From positions 1 through 9,444 of the forward strand of contig CALHGI010000324.1 in the NCBI GenBank assembly GCA_938029995.1: 9,444 bases of DNA. Reading direction: 5' to 3'. Made by a program: the position numbers and the translations under genes. The notes under the pieces are model-generated. The model made no database searches. It was not told the origin of the DNA and saw only the letters and a program-made list of their open reading frames with translations. This DNA is from an uncultured cyanobacterium. Its GTDB lineage: Bacteria; Cyanobacteriota; Cyanobacteriia; Phormidesmidales; Phormidesmidaceae. Shown here one piece after another: positions 6,165 through 9,444 of the stretch (its first letter is position 1; each line of letters begins with the position of its first letter).

Positions 6165-8699
6165 CTATTTCACCGCAAAAGCTCCCTTGGGATAGGCGAT
6201 GCGTTTGTGGTTAAACTGCTGCCATACCTGGACAAAGACATTGGCGATGACGTCCATATCCTTACGGGTGAGGCAAGAATCGATCAGCTGCTGATCTTTC
6301 CAGCGGGCCCGCAGGATTTTATTCACCATGGCGTAGGCATCTTCGGCACAGGCTTCTTTGTTGAGCGATCGCAACGCCGCTTCACAGGAATCCGCCAGCA
6401 TGACAATGCCCGTTTCCGGTGATTGGGGAATGGGGCCAGCGTAGCGAAAATCCTCATCGCGGATTTCCATCTCAGGATTTTGGCTGGCAATTTCCTGGGC
6501 CTGATAATAGAAATAGCTGATCAACATGGCTCCCTGGTGCTCAGGGATAAAGGCCTGGATCGCATTGGGTAGGCGATGTTTCTTTGCCATCACCAAGCCT
6601 TCAGTGACATGCTTTTTGATAATGTCCGCACTGACCCAGGGGTCATCAATTAGGTCGTGTTTATTGGGGCCCCCCATCTGATTTTCGATAAACCCTAAGG
6701 GGTCATGCATCTTGCCGATGTCATGGTACAGAGTGCCTGCCCGCACAAGTTCCACATTGTGTCCGAGGGCACGGGCAGCGGCTTCCGCCAGGTTGGCCAC
6801 AAACATGGTGTGTTGAAAGGTGCCCGGTGCGTCTGCTGCCAGGCGCTTGAGCAAAGGCCGATTGGGGTTAGATAGCTCGGCTAGGCGGATGGGGGTAATG
6901 ACATCAAAGAATGACTCTAGGTAGGGGCTAACCCCCAGGGCAACAATGCTCCAGGCGATGCCATAGACGCCAAACAGGGCGGAGTCTCGGATGACGGTGT
7001 ACCAAACTGATGCGGCCACACTGTTGAACATGAGGGTGAGAATCAGGTGGACTAGGCCTTGGGTGAGTCCCACCGCGCCGCCGAGGAGGGCAAACTCTTC
7101 GCGCGATCGCAAACGGGGTGCAATCCAGGCCCCCACTAAGGCGGCACAGGCCGCTGCAAATAGGGGGAGTACCGCTACTGAGCCCCCCACAGGTAATAGA
7201 ACCACTAACAGTCCAATGGTGACTGTTGCCAAAATATAGCCGTAAAAACTGCCCAGTAACAGGCCCACCGCAGGCAGTCCCAAACCAGGTATTTTGAGCG
7301 CCATTAGCGCTGCTACGCTCATGATCAGACACAGTACCAGCAAATGATCACGCTGTCGTAGACCGCCCGCTTGCCAGTGATCAAGCCAGAGCAATGAGCC
7401 AATGCCGACACTGACCAACAGCCCAAACCCAGAAAACCCCAGCCAGTTAAATCGCCGCTGGGTCAGATTAAAGTGATCGAGCAAAACAAAGTCACCTTGG
7501 CTAATGCTTTCGCCCTTGTTGACAATGACGTCGTTCTGTTCGATGGAGACGGTGACGGTCTTCACCTCATTTTCTACCTGTTCTGCCCGTAGCCGTGTCT
7601 GTTCTTGATCTTCAATCAAATTGGGCTGTAAAACAGCTCCAATTATTTTGGCGGCAATCTCCTTTGCCCTAGTTTCTTGGTCGAGCAACTCTTCACGGTT
7701 TAGATTCGTTGAATTTTCTAGTTGCAATGCCCCTTGCAAATGACTATCGATGGCCTTTCGCCATAAATTAGTCGGCATTCCTTCGTGAATACCCTGGGTC
7801 AACATGCGATTTAACACTAATCGACTGGTGGTTTGAACGGCTAACCAATCAGCGTCATTCAAATCAAATAGCCGGGAATCTAAAGGCTGTAGACCATTCC
7901 GAGTCGTCAGATTCTTGAGTTTAGGTTTGGTGGATGAGTATTGTTGCCGGTTAGCATCCACTTGGCTACGCACGGCTCTCATCGTTTGGCGAGATACCCG
8001 ATCCCGCAGACGGACTAGCTCTTCTAGGGCAATACGCTGATTATTGCCTAAATAATTCACCTGTCCCTGGAGGGACCCCTGACTCCTATTCTCGAGAACG
8101 CTGGCTGTTACATCTGAGGCCTGGGTTAACTTCCAAATTTCCTCCCAATCTTTGGCCGGGGCCTGACGCAAGTATTGTTGAGTTCGGCTGGATAGTTGAG
8201 CGGTGGACACATAGGGAATATTTCCTGCTTGCTGCCGTAGGATGCTTCCCTGGCTCAAAATTCCATTGATTTCCTCCAAGATTGCCTGGGTTTTTTGTTG
8301 ATCAATTTGGAGAATAATAATCGAACCACTGCGGGCCGCCTGCCGATTTTCTTCCGTGGTGATCATGTCCGGCAGGGTGGCGTCGTAGGGCGCGATAAAG
8401 TTATCGGCCGCTATGGTGCCCACGGTGAGAGCCGGTTGATTATAAAATCTTTGACCCAGAATCGCTGTTAGCAGTAAAACCGTCAGTACAATGGCAATCT
8501 GAGCTTGATTGAAGGGGGTATGACGGGAGATAACATATCGACCCGTGGAATGCTTGCCTGACCGAGTAGACTGGCGAATGGACGTGTTGGACTTTTCCCG
8601 TAGGGATGTAGAAAGTCCTGGCAACTGATCTTTGCACCAGCCAACCGAAGTTCGCAAACGTTGCCACATTCCTTTGACCATGAGTGTCACCGACTGCAT
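6165..8699 (-). CDS. 7TM-HD domain phosphodiesterase (PgpH-like, probable c-di-AMP hydrolase)
   Basis: This 844-residue membrane protein has the 7TMR-HD layout. A basic, Ser/Thr-rich cytoplasmic tail (about 1-62) precedes the first helix (about 66-83). A large extracytoplasmic domain (about 84-415) is followed by six or so helices (about 418-594) and a cytoplasmic HD domain (about 605-790). The HD metal ligands are H630 (in FQHT), H659-D660 (in YHDIGK), H697, H721 (in PEHQG) and D770 (in MLADS). Their spacing closely follows that of Listeria PgpH, the founding enzyme, which hydrolyses cyclic di-AMP. So c-di-AMP is the likely substrate, though the sequence alone does not prove it. I chose ATG 8699 because GAGG lies six bases before it; a TTG at 8711 and ATGs at 8681 and 8669 are alternatives. 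The enzyme is longer than PgpH (about 718 residues). Confidence 0.88.
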   Translation of the reverse strand: MQSVTLMVKGMWQRLRTSVGWCKDQLPGLSTSLREKSNTSIRQSTRSGKHSTGRYVISRHTPFNQAQIAIVLTVLLLTAILGQRFYNQPALTVGTIAADNFIAPYDATLPDMITTEENRQAARSGSIIILQIDQQKTQAILEEINGILSQGSILRQQAGNIPYVSTAQLSSRTQQYLRQAPAKDWEEIWKLTQASDVTASVLENRSQGSLQGQVNYLGNNQRIALEELVRLRDRVSRQTMRAVRSQVDANRQQYSSTKPKLKNLTTRNGLQPLDSRLFDLNDADWLAVQTTSRLVLNRMLTQGIHEGMPTNLWRKAIDSHLQGALQLENSTNLNREELLDQETRAKEIAAKIIGAVLQPNLIEDQEQTRLRAEQVENEVKTVTVSIEQNDVIVNKGESISQGDFVLLDHFNLTQRRFNWLGFSGFGLLVSVGIGSLLWLDHWQAGGLRQRDHLLVLCLIMSVAALMALKIPGLGLPAVGLLLGSFYGYILATVTIGLLVVLLPVGGSVAVLPLFAAACAALVGAWIAPRLRSREEFALLGGAVGLTQGLVHLILTLMFNSVAASVWYTVIRDSALFGVYGIAWSIVALGVSPYLESFFDVITPIRLAELSNPNRPLLKRLAADAPGTFQHTMFVANLAEAAARALGHNVELVRAGTLYHDIGKMHDPLGFIENQMGGPNKHDLIDDPWVSADIIKKHVTEGLVMAKKHRLPNAIQAFIPEHQGAMLISYFYYQAQEIASQNPEMEIRDEDFRYAGPIPQSPETGIVMLADSCEAALRSLNKEACAEDAYAMVNKILRARWKDQQLIDSCLTRKDMDVIANVFVQVWQQFNHKRIAYPKGAFAVK

Positions 8700-9056
8700 G
8701 AAAGGCCTCAATAGCCCAGACTGCTCTGATGCTCAATCGATGGGTAGCATCTTTGAGCTAGCTGTCTGATAGTGCTAGACACTGGTTTGAAGGCTAAAGG
8801 GAGGATTGCGCTGTCCCTGGTCATACCCTGGATGTCTCGAATAATCGAACGTTAAGACTTGAGGTTATTCGGGCTAACAACCTGTTTAAGATGTTGGTAG
8901 TTTTCTCTAAAGTTCGTTGAGAATTTTAAAGATAGTAATCGTTTTAGCCTACCACTCTTCTTCTCCACGCCCTCTTAATCGGTGAATAGTGTTGGGAGAT
9001 GCTGGGCGTACCTATTGCCCCATTATAGCCAGCCCACTTTTGAGAATGGCTAGGGC
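8700..9056. other. Non-coding region upstream of the 7TM-HD gene
   Basis: No credible gene was found on either strand. It should hold the HD gene promoter and the end of the ADP-ribosylglycohydrolase-like transcript, both read leftward. Minus-strand TTGTTA followed 17 bp later by TCTTAA is the best promoter-like pair, but the -10 is poor. An imperfect inverted repeat lies at 8852-8889: TTAA and AGGTT arms pair with AACCT and TTAA around TTAttcgggcTAA. TAGCCA/TGGCTA arms (9026-9031/9047-9052) follow the upstream gene's stop codon, with no T-run. An 11-bp palindrome (CTAGG-G-CCTAG, 9050-9060) covers that stop. No tRNA fold was seen. Confidence 0.5.
8852..8889. repeat. Imperfect inverted repeat upstream of the 7TM-HD gene
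   Basis: TTAA (8852-8855) faces TTAA (8886-8889), and AGGTT (8862-8866) faces AACCT (8879-8883). An alternative inner pairing joins GTTA (8864-8867) to TAAC (8875-8878). It lies about 155-190 bp before the HD start codon and could be a leader hairpin or an operator. The arms are short, so chance is possible. Confidence 0.25.
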
Positions 9057-9444
9057 CTAGATATCTTCTAGGGGAAAGGTTTCAAATGTGCCTGCCATGG
9101 AACTGATGCCAGCCCAGTGGCGATAAAGGTGCTGGCTCATATGGTTTAAGTCATGCCTAGACTCGGATGATAGGGATCTCAGCCATTGCTTTGGAATAAT
9201 AGCTGTTCCGCCCCAGGCACCGCTGAAACAGCCGATGAGTGTTGGAAGCGGCTGATACTGTTGTGCTCCGGCCAATGCCAGGGCTAGGTTTTCTGGGTAG
9301 GTCAAACATTGCCGTAGGGCTAATGCCATAGTTTCCAGGGTGATATGGGTATCGCAGGGGGTGGCAGTTGCTGCGGCTGCCGGGGGGTATTCAGCCGCGA
9401 GGAGCAACTCTATTAGCTGGTTGGCCTGGCCGCTCACTGCTGGG
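9057..9444 (-). CDS. ADP-ribosylglycohydrolase-like protein, C-terminal part (runs off the window)
   Basis: The frame is open to the right edge, so the 5' end is missing; a GTG at 9437 gives 126 residues but is probably internal, since the family is usually 250-300 residues or more. The call rests on the C-terminal pattern: an all-helical run TMALALRQCLTYPENLALAL, then a segment ending IGCFSGAWGGTAIIPKQWL. This matches the end of DraG-type enzymes, where the loop DTDT-(I)-GA-(IA)-G leads to a GA..G..(A)IP..W motif. Here the DTDT position reads QYQP without gaps, so two metal-binding aspartates are glutamines. The protein may therefore bind rather than remove ADP-ribose, or have another role. 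Similar degenerate members may exist in cyanobacteria, but I cannot verify this. It is followed by a long non-coding gap before the HD gene, so co-transcription is uncertain. Confidence 0.6.
   Translation of the reverse strand, partial: PAVSGQANQLIELLLAAEYPPAAAATATPCDTHITLETMALALRQCLTYPENLALALAGAQQYQPLPTLIGCFSGAWGGTAIIPKQWLRSLSSESRHDLNHMSQHLYRHWAGISSMAGTFETFPLEDI

Noticed and set aside
6928..7332. A 134-codon minus-strand frame within the 7TM-HD gene.
   Set aside because: It overlaps the transmembrane part of the HD protein in another frame and has no recognisable motif.
8837..8848. TCGA-ATAA-TCGA as an operator palindrome upstream of the HD gene.
   Set aside because: The arms are four bases only and each is itself a palindrome, so the symmetry is easily met by chance.

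Overview
The window looks like ordinary chromosomal DNA from a cyanobacterium. Five copies of the octamer GCGATCGC (HIP1), all inside genes, point to this, as does the gene content: a MntC lipoprotein of the Synechocystis type, a large 7TM-HD protein and an ammonium-transporter/histidine-kinase fusion. The genus cannot be told from the sequence.

Layout. Positions 1-336 hold no clear gene, but they carry three short inverted repeats and a possible -10 box. An Amt-family ammonium channel fused to a PAS-containing sensor histidine kinase follows (337-3039, +). A 290-bp gap holds a possible 35-codon leader ORF and an 11-bp-periodic direct repeat over the likely mntC promoter. Then come mntC, mntA and mntB (3329-6144, +), encoding the binding lipoprotein, ATPase and permease of a manganese ABC importer. 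mntA and mntB overlap by 8 nt, but mntC and mntA are separated by 202 nt rich in inverted repeats. Converging on mntB with a 20-bp gap is a 7TM-HD phosphodiesterase of the PgpH type (6165-8699, -). A 357-bp gap then precedes the C-terminal part of a degenerate ADP-ribosylglycohydrolase-like gene that runs off the right edge (9057-9444, -).

How the genes may work together. MntC, MntA and MntB form one transporter: MntC captures Mn2+ outside the plasma membrane, MntB passes it through and MntA hydrolyses ATP. The fusion kinase probably reports external or membrane-transit ammonium to an unlinked response regulator, since none is present here. The HD protein probably degrades cyclic di-AMP. That such enzymes commonly use Mn is suggestive beside a Mn importer, but the two converge and share no visible promoter.

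The items most worth a second look are the fusion protein, whose ammonium pore appears fully conserved, the structured mntC-mntA gap, the tandem repeat at the mntC promoter, and the loss of the metal-binding DTDT motif in the right-edge gene.
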